This document shows, in pieces, positions 8,801 through 16,603 of a stretch of DNA of 64,000 nucleotides; the first letter of the stretch is position 1; every line of letters begins with the position of its first letter. Below the pieces are notes generated by a model that saw only the letters and a list, made by a program, of their open reading frames with translations, had not been told where the DNA came from and ran no database searches. Both the position numbers and the translations under genes were made by a program. Location: the NCBI RefSeq assembly GCF_000234665.1, contig NC_018307.1:255187-319186 (forward strand). The letters are read 5' to 3'. The stretch comes from Leishmania mexicana MHOM/GT/2001/U1103. Its lineage: Eukaryota; Euglenozoa; Kinetoplastea; Trypanosomatida; Trypanosomatidae.

Positions 8801-11480
8801 CCACACGTGCCAGCTCCTCCGTGACCAGGGAGCCGACCAAGACGCAGTTGTCGAGCACGAGGTTGCCAAAGACATGGAGGTGACCGTAAAGGTACATGTT
8901 GCTGCAGTGCAGCGTGAGGCCACGGGGTAGGTGGCACGTGTGGACGTCGCCCGTTGGGGACGGCGCCGTTGACGACTGCAGAGAAAAGTGAAGCGATGAC
9001 CGTTGCGTCGTCGAGGTGCTGCGGAGCTTTCGAGCAGCGGTGGCGGAGACCCGCATGTTGCGCAGCACGCAGGCCACCCGCGCTTGCTGAACGTTGTCAC
9101 CGGCGTCGCCGATGAGGTGGACCTCGAAAGGGAGGGGCGCTGCTGCGCTGTCGGCGGCACCGCCCTCGCATGACACCTCCGCCTCTGAGAGCCGCAGCAC
9201 CTGCGTGATGTGAGGCGCGTCCGCACTCGTCGTGGCCGGAATGCCGCTCACTGCCGTCGAAGACCCGCTGATGGAGGACGGTGGGGGTGGGGGTAGCGTC
9301 AATGGGATCCACAGCTCGGCGACACGTTGCTGCAGCAGCTGCACTTTCGCGCCGCTCCCCGCCGCCGTGTGCGTGGGTGCGTAGGCGACATGTGAAAGCG
9401 GTGGCGGACGTGCACGCAACACACGCTCGGCGTTCATTACAGGCGCGAAGATGGACGTTGAGGTCGACGACGACGGCGGCGGTGGGGTCGCTGTCATTGT
9501 CGAGGGGGTGCGCTGCTGTAGCGGAGCAGGCAACAACGGGAACGCGCTGCTACTGCACGCCGGGCTCGCACCAACGCGGTCTCTGTCCGCAGGTGTATCG
9601 GGTGTCGTGCTGTCTGCCGCGCTGTACTTGTCATCCCCTGCGGCGGTGGTCGAGACGGCGGTCTGCTGCACCCCCCGCACACCGGACTGAAACAGTCGTA
9701 CGCCTTCCGCGTCCGCGAGGAGGGCGGGTGTGTCGAGCAGCATCACGACCGGCTTGGCTGTCGCTGCTGTTGGGGGTGGTTGCTGCTCTGCCGGTGTGGG
9801 GCAGAGCGGAGGCGGCGGGGACACCGGTGACGGGGCCAATGGGGGGGCGTAGGTGGCCACGAGCGCGTCGTACACGGCGGCGTTGAGATGAGACACGTCA
9901 CGCAACACGTGCGGGGCCTGTGCGCCGCTGCCACCACGACCGTGTCCGGTCCCGAACTCCATGAGCGACGGCGTCGTGGTGGCGGTCTGCGCGCCGTGGG
10001 GCGAGGCTGAGGGCCTGACTGAGTCGGACCCGGTGGCGGCAACCGCGGTGCCGCTGTCGAAGTACATGTCGCGGTGATCTCGCTGCACCATGCCGCCACC
10101 GCCGCCGGTAGCCGTTGCGGCTGCAACGTTGGGGTTCGGGGAGGCGCTGAGGCCGCCCCTCGACTCCGAGGGGACGGGGAGAGACGCCATGGCATCGCGC
10201 GCGGCACTCGCACACTCTGAGAGAGGACCCACGTAGCGACGGAACAGATGTGGATGCGCGCGGCGGATGTACTCCATGCCAAGCTTGTGCTCCTCCTCCG
10301 AGTAGGCGTCCGCAAGCGTGGATGAGCCACCGCCACCGACGCCCCACGCCGCGACAGTCTCGCGGAGGTTTTCCATCCGCTCCGCGTCGTCGACGGACAC
10401 GCGGCCGTCGCCGGCGAAGGGGTTGAGTGTCTCGAAGAGCGCGATCAGGAGCAGCACCATGTTCTCGGGTGTCAGCTCCCAGTCCTGTGACATGAGCTCG
10501 AGGGAGCAGAGGGCGCCGTGGTGGATGAAGGAGGCGATGAGGCGCGGCGCCACGACGAAGACAAGCGGCATGCGTGCACGATGACGACTGCCGCCCGCCG
10601 TTGCAACGGCGGGCGGAGGAGGAGGAGGAGGGGGCGGGAAGGCACTCGTCTGCGGCGTCGCCAGAGGCTGTGACGGCTCGCTGACGTGAGTAAGAGCCAC
10701 ACCGGCGTCATTGACATCCTCGGGTAGCGCCATGGGCCCCTCGGGCGTCAACGGCGGCCGCCTCGCCTCGCCGAGGTCCACGAGGCGACATTGGCCGTCG
10801 TTGTACGGCAGCGGGGCGGTGGCGGTGGGCGCGCTGTTGGCATCGTCGTCCTTCTGCTGCTGCTGCGTGCTTCGGTCACTGGTGCGCGCGCCGTTGCTGC
10901 CGTCTCGAGAGCTCGCCATTGCACTTGGGTCCACCTCGTTGCCCCCACTGCGCTCTTCCGCCGCTCGCACCTTGTCTCCTGCACTGGAAGAGGTGAGCGA
11001 GGAAGATGGCTGCGCTGGTGGTGCCGGCGAGCTCGTTGTCGTCGTGTCGTGTCGATGCACATGTGGTGACGATGTCGCGGCAGCAGGTTGTGGCGCTGCA
11101 TCAGCGGCGTGAATACCAGCTGCGCTCAGCCTTGTGGTCATCGCCGCGGCGGCTAGCATCGTTGCCGACGCGCTCGGCTCCGTGTGTGGTGAAGGACGCC
11201 GATGCCGCGATCCCGCACCACCGACGCCCGCGCTTACACCCCATGCACCTCCTGCGACGCTGTCCTCGCTGTCGACATCTTCGTTGAAGACGAGCTCGAG
11301 CGACACGTAGAAGTCGGCCTTGTTCTCATCCTTGTAGAGCAGCTGCACGAACCACCTCGTCAGGTCATCGTCGTCGATCAGCGTGATTTGCGAGATGCCA
11401 TGAGGCACGTTCCGGCCGCTGTTGCGCTTCACGTACACATACAGCCTCTGTAGAAGCTGTATGTACTCCTTCGTGGGCAT
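2892..11480 (-). CDS. Giant UBE2Q-like E2 domain + right-handed beta-helix protein
   Basis: The protein has 2862 residues, with ATG at 11480. Residues 1-75 (IQLLQRLYVYVKRNS..., DLTRWFVQLLYKDENKADFY) and about 300-420 (MPLVFVVAPRL..., HHGALCSLELMSQDWELTP, then LFETLNPF and a final helix EEHKLGMEYIRRAHPHLF) together look like one ubiquitin-conjugating (UBC) fold of the UBE2Q type. A low-complexity insert of about 225 residues interrupts it. Cys at about residue 325 sits where the E2 catalytic Cys sits (G-x-x-C followed by W). From about residue 790 to 2840 there are many short beta-strand turns with Cys/Asn/Gly, typical of a parallel beta-helix (NosD/CASH, FBXO11-like). These include three copies of a module around VVNGFT...C.A..NHVG (about 1210-1275, 1512-1580, 1807-1873). 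Ala/Ser/Pro-rich inserts separate the parts. E2 activity and any ubiquitin role are inferred; the beta-helix ligand is unknown. Confidence 0.7.
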   Translation of the reverse strand: MPTKEYIQLLQRLYVYVKRNSGRNVPHGISQITLIDDDDLTRWFVQLLYKDENKADFYVSLELVFNEDVDSEDSVAGGAWGVSAGVGGAGSRHRRPSPHTEPSASATMLAAAAMTTRLSAAGIHAADAAPQPAAATSSPHVHRHDTTTTSSPAPPAQPSSSLTSSSAGDKVRAAEERSGGNEVDPSAMASSRDGSNGARTSDRSTQQQQKDDDANSAPTATAPLPYNDGQCRLVDLGEARRPPLTPEGPMALPEDVNDAGVALTHVSEPSQPLATPQTSAFPPPPPPPPPAVATAGGSRHRARMPLVFVVAPRLIASFIHHGALCSLELMSQDWELTPENMVLLLIALFETLNPFAGDGRVSVDDAERMENLRETVAAWGVGGGGSSTLADAYSEEEHKLGMEYIRRAHPHLFRRYVGPLSECASAARDAMASLPVPSESRGGLSASPNPNVAAATATGGGGGMVQRDHRDMYFDSGTAVAATGSDSVRPSASPHGAQTATTTPSLMEFGTGHGRGGSGAQAPHVLRDVSHLNAAVYDALVATYAPPLAPSPVSPPPPLCPTPAEQQPPPTAATAKPVVMLLDTPALLADAEGVRLFQSGVRGVQQTAVSTTAAGDDKYSAADSTTPDTPADRDRVGASPACSSSAFPLLPAPLQQRTPSTMTATPPPPSSSTSTSIFAPVMNAERVLRARPPPLSHVAYAPTHTAAGSGAKVQLLQQRVAELWIPLTLPPPPPSSISGSSTAVSGIPATTSADAPHITQVLRLSEAEVSCEGGAADSAAAPLPFEVHLIGDAGDNVQQARVACVLRNMRVSATAARKLRSTSTTQRSSLHFSLQSSTAPSPTGDVHTCHLPRGLTLHCSNMYLYGHLHVFGNLVLDNCVLVGSLVTEELARVEVSRSHLALMPDDRLLPLQPPYRRGPPNRCRGAGRGASRQRSSSTTSPGAADAARPPPPALFYAQRKECVLVLDSSRVEMSEDTHVYRRMPDLRAPAAAAAAAAAPRGRRRRTQQPETEKPTGEPNTASCNRDKDEGSDEVASVSDNGEDSGAEGEAAAGAEAAAPSLAAMMAVLRSLILVSNQACLRLVRCTIHPGRNTEHTIFAEQNAIVDMAYCTVTAAISSAVSVQGCRAYLENCFFEGSSATTAAATSAELSAEAAAAQDAEADNVDPESDHDTASDHSRIHQHQPPPPIRVNDTTRCTGLNVELGGTLTARYCAARHLYFAFCVIAHSVAHFYRCHAEDVVNGFTVDASAATLDGCSASTNHVGAFVLRKAKCILADDRCGSFPRRCSLLGEAHETACRAVTEELRQKHQETRAGGAVPPAITEMESLWTSAAAVAERTARVALLTRRHYAEQLPRSDTLSDAAPVTTTASHAPHYRSPTASGMSSPQQTLGFFGGRFSLEVRDAALKATGVMLMNAHDTSVYAYENSAVELEECVLWSTAEAEEAASAAAATVAAALGSAESPAAAVSAAALKLTGRRALTGADGTSDSQLRSGSPRQRSCGVKVVHASLKARRCLMAGYSFGFAAIQSAQAELQECLVVNAVNGYTIDRSQCRLRHCGADTSHVGLFALNGSHVVADSTPHVVGVSSCGRTPPPLICGGVPAVFCGDVYGVEIQSSEVECTGITVLRGRDSGFNAYNGSALRLSKCLVDMSPTDAASYVFHRPSSSGAAEAAVAGGEMSEGRRGSSTSMGDAVGAAGLWTRHLHLDVSLTEELVHSTSDSDADHAHSHNQPPASASLLAEQQGDTVPHRDEDCEDGTDEAIRSAAPAATTTPTTPTPPSAPSSAGRVAPAVRTSGVKVWSGSQCHAQDTEVRCVTFGFASLGPETLLDAQHCTAKHVVNGFTSDGGALQLTKCSASSNHVGVYVLSHARCVVRRGSYTAKKYGIECRSGVLSLQGHVKIYGFSRIGMYLYDGAHCEADPDCVLDIHALKHASPGSSADVTAAAVPAPGSSIRSATLPHLSKTQQQHQQPPMSTALTTSLCSPEDAATVSDLLPACIALDEATVHLPQAVLGGGARCGVTCGDGATGFIGKCIVYDCSLVGVNVFYGAHLTLANALLGCAQQYAVVVHVGGVCRIIRSADGDETDDDDDGLDVDSYEEGKGRGARGSGGRESILQRHGPGPAVSAAVRGLGRLASRVVAVPWRVARQWAGRQDPNDRTPAAAESVAEDSSSCGAVLSGARARSLSTGSVPGAPPTPRHTPSRVADKPQRLSSDASSRWRGGTRSAVSPSSATAATASPVAIGGGGALLVGDDDDEVGGRRTVPLTSAIRRRLKWLFWATHLAAQLPFRLNTLMIPVATAGANAAGPEPDRTAVGAEARPSLSLSPSASGPAVPTSGAPAITSVFPPVRPTICGTCVVRGTCTMERVVLRPTNHLPRLFAECTRADRARNTGREHDDDAATATDDEDGAMDTERDSAGNVAETRARRSPWTAQEVCNSPAQHRHTDSSSSADDTTSAGEQGGDSEYASPLLATDAAIKASLAVGRAVAAASARAADGWAALPSVCVLHHLVRQPPGVYVCQQGVLNLTDCIVDASLSPQPHLGAGRAGQLVSVVVACEGPYAKLHCDYVRVVRGEGGDENDRTVIEGGDGGASGAARPATSLAPTRSSAPPALSTDAAPPLLAAAPSPRRRGAAVAAAADVATVPLLLVSLVDGAQCTLHMVGTSLDDWPYGAYSGGPINHGGNVWSDSMTGAEKEDAGSPLGSAGHGGAAAAQLSPGHLISARNAGVMLRTTGDTLAEVTYASIAGIVASQRSRVRLAHCTVTGMVPIILGSGSYSSLTCCRVVGGARAGPAAAAIRVEHEGDLTLIRSSVWTLSQGLAVACVDSGCVHALDSEELTLGRAAGSADVHGDREGTVDDAVGQP

Positions 11481-11547
11481 CGGTGGCGCCGCTGCGGCTG
11501 CGGAGTTCGGGTGGAGATATGAGAGGGGGGGAGGAGGGGGGACGATG

Positions 11548-11583
11548 CTGCCGTCAGGGGGGGGGGAGGGAGAGACAAAGACA
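11548..11583 (-). promoter_or_regulatory. Probable trans-splice acceptor for the E2/beta-helix gene
   Basis: The minus-strand pyrimidine run (plus 11556-11583, nearly pure G/A on the plus strand) is followed directly by GGCAG (AG at 11548-11549), about 70 bases before the ATG at 11480. A second tract at 11522-11541 could serve as an alternative, nearer site. Confidence 0.45.
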
Positions 11584-12123
11584 GGTGAGAGATGGGCGAC
11601 ACACGCCCGAGGATGAGGAAGAGGATGATGCGCGCAGCAGCAGCAGCGATGACGAGGGTAGTGGCGGTGGCGGTGGTGGTGCTAGGTAGACGATGGATGA
11701 TCTGCACCAAGGCCGAGGCAGGCCAGCATAGAGAGAGGCACGGGCACACGCGGACGGTGGCAGACGGGGGAGCACGACAGGAGCGGCAAGCGCTGGGGAC
11801 AGGGGTGGGGGAGGGTGGGAAAGGGAACTTCGAGAGCGAAGAGCCATATGCTAGGTGGTGGCGGGACGCACGTGATGGTGGACGCAACACCGACAGGGAA
11901 CAGCGGCAGCAACAAGCTGCGGGCATAACCAAAAGAGGGCGGCACTGGCAGAGGAGGGCGGAGGAGTCCGTCAGCCAAGGGTTCTCGTCCTCAGCACTGT
12001 CTGGAAGTAAAGGGACTTGGCCCTACCGTCCACGAGGGTCAAGGGGAGGGAGAGGAGGAGGGGAGGGGGACAAGCGTATCGCATGCGACGTCGAAGACTC
12101 GCAGCTGCATGACCGTCCAACGC

Positions 12124-12151
12124 GTGCGTGTGCGTGTGTGTGTGTGTGTGA
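12124..12151. repeat. (GT)n microsatellite
   Basis: An alternating GT/GC dinucleotide run of about 28 bases lies in the spacer downstream of the deacylase stop codon. It probably falls in the deacylase 3' UTR or the adjacent untranscribed-in-mRNA spacer. Confidence 0.8.
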
Positions 12152-12359
12152 CTGGGGCAAAGCCGGAGATCCGGGGCGGCGTCACCGCCCAAGATGAAGG
12201 GAGCAGATCGAAGGGATGTACCACGCACGCACAGGCCTAAAGCAGGGCAAGACACGATGCGTTGTCTGCCCGTGTCTTTCCCCTCCCCTTTCCATGCACC
12301 CTCGCCAGGCGTCACTGTCCTCCTGAGTTCACTGGCACAGGGATGCGCACACGTGTGCT

Positions 12360-13106
12360 TTACACCGCCTCCTCCGCCTTGGACACCTCGTTCTCCACCC
12401 TCTTGGCGGCGATGCCGGCGTCCTGGACCACGCCGATGGTGCTGCTGCGGCTGCTGCTGCCGTCGGCGGGGGCGGCGCCTTCCTCCGGTTGCCACCCCTC
12501 GCAGAGGTCCACCCACTCAACGACGTTCGACGCGTACTGCTCGAGCTCATCGACGGTGACCCGGATACCGGTGTTCGTCGTCCCCGCCGCCGGGTACACG
12601 TATGGGAAGCGCTTCAGCGAGACGTCCAGGTACACCCTGACATCGTCGTTGAGGCCGAAGGGGCACACGCCCCCGGGTGGGAAGCCCGTGTACGGCTCCA
12701 CCTCCTCGCGCCTCAGCATCTTGGGCTGACACGCAAACTTTTCCTTGTACTTCTTCGCGCTCACCTTCGCGTCGCCCGCTGCCACGATGACAACGACGTT
12801 GGCGTCGTCAGGGGCGGTGGTGGTGGTGGTGGGCGAGGCGCTCGTGCGGTCGCCCCCCGCCGCCCCGCTGCCGTCCTGCTGCTGCTGTGCAAGCACCTCC
12901 CTCACCATCTTCTGGTGCGCCTTTGCCTCCGTCTTGCTCATCGGCTTCTTGAGAAGAAATGAGAGCGACTTGGCGATATGCGCCGCATCGCACCCCAGGC
13001 GGATCGCCGCGAGCTCGACCGTGGCGCTGCTCTCGGTGAACGCCTGGATGCGCTCAACGAGGTGCGGCGCCTTCTTGGTGATGAGGTGCCGCTCGCAGCG
13101 CTCCAT
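12360..13106 (-). CDS. YbaK/ProX-type aminoacyl-tRNA deacylase (prolyl-tRNA synthetase-associated domain protein)
   Basis: The protein has 248 residues. The fold order of the YbaK/EbsC family is visible: an N-terminal helix with IQAFTESSATVELAA, then the signature helix with IAKSLSF (conserved Lys). Next come a VVVIVAAGDAKVSAKKYKEKF strand-helix, then TGFPPGGVCPFGL, DVRVYLDVSLKRFP and a final AAGTTNTGIRVTVDEL. These free-standing domains hydrolyse mischarged tRNA (for example Cys- or Ala-tRNAPro) in trans, so a translation quality-control role in the cytosol is likely; substrate specificity cannot be read from sequence. A Gln/Ala/Thr-rich insert lies at about residues 75-105, and the C-terminal tail is charged. 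The open frame extends 180 residues upstream, but that part begins at a non-ATG codon, is low-complexity, and precedes the splice acceptor at 13129-13130. The ATG at 13106 is therefore the start. Confidence 0.85.
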   Translation of the reverse strand: MERCERHLITKKAPHLVERIQAFTESSATVELAAIRLGCDAAHIAKSLSFLLKKPMSKTEAKAHQKMVREVLAQQQQDGSGAAGGDRTSASPTTTTTAPDDANVVVIVAAGDAKVSAKKYKEKFACQPKMLRREEVEPYTGFPPGGVCPFGLNDDVRVYLDVSLKRFPYVYPAAGTTNTGIRVTVDELEQYASNVVEWVDLCEGWQPEEGAAPADGSSSRSSTIGVVQDAGIAAKRVENEVSKAEEAV

Positions 13107-13561
13107 TGTTATGCCCCCCCTGCTGCTGCTGTGTGGCGGTGCGGGGGAGTGGTCGATGGCGGGTCGGCGATGCGGAGACGTGAGAGGGAGGTGGGGTGGG
13201 TGGTGGACGAAGCGGTGGTCTTCGTGCCGGCGTGCGTGAGAGGAGTAGAGAGGGATAGGGGAGAGGGCTGAGGAGAACATGGGGACGCTGGCGGCGCGAC
13301 GCTGGGGCGCAGAGGCGTGCATGGCTGTGCGTGGGCGCTTCGCGGAAGTTACTTCTGTTGCGCTTCCGCTCGTCGCTGTCGCCGTAGAGGGGACGGAGGG
13401 GGGGGGATAGTCGGGTGAGGGACGGGTACTGGTGCGCAACAGAGCCGCACACGCGCTCAACGACATCGACGCCTCCGACGTGATTGAGCATGCGGTGGGG
13501 CGCCGTACGTGCGCTTCAGGCAGAGGAGGTGCTCCGGAGAGCAACGGCGCGTGTGCGCCGG
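13107..13561 (-). other. Intergenic spacer with splice acceptor for the deacylase gene
   Basis: The minus strand is pyrimidine-rich at plus 13178-13215, followed by CACAG (AG at 13129-13130), 23 bases before the deacylase ATG. A short C run lies at plus 13398-13408. The upstream open reading of the deacylase frame crosses the whole spacer but shows no domain. No gene was seen. Confidence 0.55.
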
Positions 13562-16500
13562 TTACAGTAAGCGAGAGACGGCTTTCGTGTAGCCGGCAAA
13601 GACATCCGTCGTCCGCACTGGGTGCCCAGCCCCTGTACGACGACACTGATGCTGGGGAGAGAGCGAGGAGGACGAGGCCGCGGAGGGCCGGCGCCGCTGC
13701 GCGGAGCCCCGAATCGCTGCAGATGCGTACCGCGATGCTGCTGTTTTCTGCTGCTCTTGCGCCTCCACTTCCGGCCGCTCAGCCGCCTCCCGCTGACGCT
13801 TCGCCTCGATGCGCGCCTTGGCGAGCTGTACGGCTGCGTTGACCCGCGGCGCGGCTCGCAGAACGTCGTCGGGCATGTAGTACCTACCTCTCAGAGCAGC
13901 GGCGGGGTCGCTAGCGTATGCCGCCTGCCGGCAAGTCCACCGCAGAAGACCAGCCTTCACCAACGCTTCATGCACGTCGACGACGCGTCGCCAGTAGGCG
14001 GAGGTTGCTATTCGGTGGTATGCCACCGCCGCCGCTGCGGTGTGCTCGCCCGTCTGGGGGCTGGGGGGCGGCCGTGGGGGGCAGCGACTCCGGATCACCT
14101 GCAGAGTCCAGGCATACGCCAGCTCGATCACGAGTGGGTGATGGGGGTTATCGGAGGCGGCAGTGCTCGCGTATTCGCCGCGGCGCATCAACGACGCGTC
14201 GGGGCCGCCGATGGTGCCCCACGCCTGCGGCAGCTGGGCTGTTGCCTCCAGCAGCGTCAGCAGAACCCGCGACAGAAACGCCGGCGCAAGGGTGCACGCG
14301 ACGGTGTCGAGGGAAGTGATGCCGCGCGAGGTGTCATCAAGCATCAACCCGAGCAGCTCCCGCATCTTGCGCACCAGCCGCGCACGCACGTCCTCTCCGG
14401 ACGTCCCCGCCGCCCCTGCTCCCGCCTCACGTGGGGGCGGCACCACCGCGATCGTGCGCACGTGGAAGCGGCAGAGCGCCTTTACGGTGGCAGGGAGGGC
14501 GTGCAGATCGATGAGGGTGAGCGACGCTGCCGAAGACGTGCTTGAAGCCGTGGAGACAGCGGCGGCGGAAAGCTCGCGCGATCTGCGGTGAGTCGCAGGC
14601 GTGGTGTGGGACGGAGCGGAGGAGAACAGGCGCAAGTCCGCCTCCTTGCCTTCTTCCCACTCCGCCAACACCGCCCCGTGATCGTCGCCGTCGTCGTCCC
14701 TCCCTGCCGCTCGGCCCTGGCGCGGTGCCCGCCCCGTTCCCGTAAGCGCCTTCAACGTGCTGCGACGACGCAGCAGCAGCGTGATGAGGCTGTCTTGCAG
14801 CACCTCCAGCAAGGCAACATCGCCGCTGCGGTTCTCGCGCCGGCCAACAAGCCCCACCACCACAAGGGCAGACTCGGGGTGGGCGCGAACGTACCCCGTC
14901 AGCGGCGCCGCGAGCGCGGCGGCGAGGCCGTCGTGCCACCACTGCAGCTTGCTCAGCGCCCGAGCCAAGAAGAGGAAGCTCGTGGCGTTCATCCTCAGCA
15001 GGCGGGCCGACGTGTCTGCCGGGTCGACGGAGCTGGTTGCCGCGCCCGCCACTGGTGCAGGGAGATGTCCTTGCTGGCCGTTCATCAGGGTCAGCGACAG
15101 GGCCTCCGCCAGGTGGTGGAACAGACGGCCGTTCGCCACGGGGTGGTTGCTGCGCTCGAGCGCGCGGCGCCGCACAGCTGCCGCAGCGGACACCAAACAC
15201 GGATCGGTGGCGTGGTCGGCGATGGCGGTGGCCTGTGTACCTTCGCCGTCGACCACACTCCTGCCATCACGCAGTTCGGCAGCGGAGGGGTAGAGGACGT
15301 GAGACTCTTGCGTGGTGAGCTGCCGCAGGTAGGAAAGCCGCAAGAGTTGTGCCTGGAAGCGCGCCAGCGTGTCGAAGAGAAGACTAAACTCCTCCAGCGT
15401 AAACGCCCGGGCGGTGGGCGCTGGCCCCGCCGTTGTGGCTTCCGTGGCGCCGCACCGTTCCAAGTGGACGACGATGGAGTCCACGAGCGTCTCCAGCACC
15501 GCCTCCATGTGCAACAGCCTCTGCTGCGCGAGGAGGTGGAGAACCTGCAGCGATACCGTAGCGTCCATGCGCGACACCTCGCGCGAGAGCCACTGTAGCA
15601 CCAGGCGGGAGAGGCGCGCAGAGAACGGCGTTTCGTGTAACGAAGGGCGGTCGCGAGGGTGCTGCTGCTGAGGCGGCTTGCCATCCGTGCAGAGCGTCGC
15701 CGTTGCCGCCGCACCCGCTGATGCCGCGGCGGCAGTTGTGTTCTGCGGTGGTCCGTTTACCTCCGCTTCCATGACGCACAGGTCGATCCGCTTGAGTACG
15801 CTCAGCACCGCGGTGAGAAGTCGCTGGCTCGCCATGTGTGTGCGTGCCGCTGACGGCACCACGTCCTCGGCCTCCACTGCCCATTCACATGCTGCGCGTC
15901 TGCGCCTCTTCGCACGGCATGCGTCGCTGTCGTCGTCATCGGCGGCACCATCACCCACAGCAGAGGTGGTGGGTGTCGGAGACCATCGACGAACGACTTC
16001 ATGCAGGCACTGCATCATGCTGCTGTAGTCGAGCTTGCCCAGACGACTCTCGAGTTCGGCGCAGAACTTCGCCTCCGTGAGGGTGGCCAGTCGGGCCGCG
16101 TAGACAGGGGAGAGGCTGATGAGCGACCGATGCGCTGTCGCTTCCCAGCACTGCTGCTTCCCCGGCTGAGGAGCCGTGTAACGGCTGGCGGGTGTGCCTC
16201 CGCTGGTGGCGCCTGCGCTGCTGATCGAGCGCCGCTGCGATGCTGGTTCAGGCTTGCCTTGGGGCGCGTCGGCTGCCGCTATCGTGGTCGCTGTCATCGG
16301 TGCAGCTGTGTCACCGGGGCCACTGTGACCGCCTTGATCCTGTTGAACGCCCCCTGTGTCGTCGGAGCTCAGCTGCTGGAACACCTTGGCGAGATTGGCC
16401 AAGGACACACCACCACCCGTGTCGTGGTGGCGGGGCGGCGTGTGAGGCGGTGCAGAGGTGGTGGTGCGTGATGTTGACAGGGACAGTGACCCGGCCGGCA

Positions 16501-16603
16501 CGCCGACGCGCGCACGACAGCCGTGGCAGAGGCCTCTTCGCCAGAGCGCAGTGCTGCAGCGCGTCGAAACAGCACCCATGCGCGACGCCATGGAACTATG
16601 CAT
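13562..16603 (-). CDS. Putative mitochondrial alpha-helical repeat protein, function unknown
   Basis: The protein has 1013 residues. The N-terminus (MHSSMASRMGAVSTRC, then several Arg and no acidic residue for about 45 positions) looks like a mitochondrial presequence. After a disordered stretch, paired amphipathic helices appear: KFCAELESRLGKLDYSSMM; LSRLVLQWLSREVSRM; LQVLHLLAQQRLLHMEAVLETL; FTLEEFSLLFDTLARFQAQLL; TSFLFLARALSKLQWWHDGL. The rhythm resembles helical-repeat (PPR/FAST-kinase-like) organellar RNA-binding proteins, which are abundant in kinetoplastid mitochondria, but no canonical motif could be assigned. The C-terminus is rich in Arg/Ala/Gln and ends ...YTKAVSRLL. The frame extends 17 codons further up from a non-ATG codon; the ATG at 16603 is the first in frame, and the acceptor AG at 16725-16726 lies 122 bases upstream of it. 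The mitochondrial location is inferred. Confidence 0.6.
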   Translation of the reverse strand: MHSSMASRMGAVSTRCSTALWRRGLCHGCRARVGVPAGSLSLSTSRTTTSAPPHTPPRHHDTGGGVSLANLAKVFQQLSSDDTGGVQQDQGGHSGPGDTAAPMTATTIAAADAPQGKPEPASQRRSISSAGATSGGTPASRYTAPQPGKQQCWEATAHRSLISLSPVYAARLATLTEAKFCAELESRLGKLDYSSMMQCLHEVVRRWSPTPTTSAVGDGAADDDDSDACRAKRRRRAACEWAVEAEDVVPSAARTHMASQRLLTAVLSVLKRIDLCVMEAEVNGPPQNTTAAAASAGAAATATLCTDGKPPQQQHPRDRPSLHETPFSARLSRLVLQWLSREVSRMDATVSLQVLHLLAQQRLLHMEAVLETLVDSIVVHLERCGATEATTAGPAPTARAFTLEEFSLLFDTLARFQAQLLRLSYLRQLTTQESHVLYPSAAELRDGRSVVDGEGTQATAIADHATDPCLVSAAAAVRRRALERSNHPVANGRLFHHLAEALSLTLMNGQQGHLPAPVAGAATSSVDPADTSARLLRMNATSFLFLARALSKLQWWHDGLAAALAAPLTGYVRAHPESALVVVGLVGRRENRSGDVALLEVLQDSLITLLLRRRSTLKALTGTGRAPRQGRAAGRDDDGDDHGAVLAEWEEGKEADLRLFSSAPSHTTPATHRRSRELSAAAVSTASSTSSAASLTLIDLHALPATVKALCRFHVRTIAVVPPPREAGAGAAGTSGEDVRARLVRKMRELLGLMLDDTSRGITSLDTVACTLAPAFLSRVLLTLLEATAQLPQAWGTIGGPDASLMRRGEYASTAASDNPHHPLVIELAYAWTLQVIRSRCPPRPPPSPQTGEHTAAAAVAYHRIATSAYWRRVVDVHEALVKAGLLRWTCRQAAYASDPAAALRGRYYMPDDVLRAAPRVNAAVQLAKARIEAKRQREAAERPEVEAQEQQKTAASRYASAAIRGSAQRRRPSAASSSSLSPQHQCRRTGAGHPVRTTDVFAGYTKAVSRLL

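Larger units (their letters stand above)
11481..12359 (-). other. Intergenic spacer with polypyrimidine tracts and (GT)n
   Basis: The spacer lies between the deacylase stop and the E2/beta-helix start. Minus-strand pyrimidine tracts lie at plus 11522-11541 and 11556-11583. The first AG after the longer tract is at 11548-11549, the likely splice acceptor for the downstream gene. A (GT)n repeat lies at 12124-12151. No supportable gene was seen; open frames on either strand translate to low-complexity Arg/Gly/Ser sequence. Confidence 0.55.

Noticed and set aside
13107..13646. N-terminal extension of the YbaK-type deacylase
   Set aside because: It starts at a non-ATG codon, overlaps the end of the neighbouring gene, is low-complexity, and lies upstream of the likely splice acceptor.
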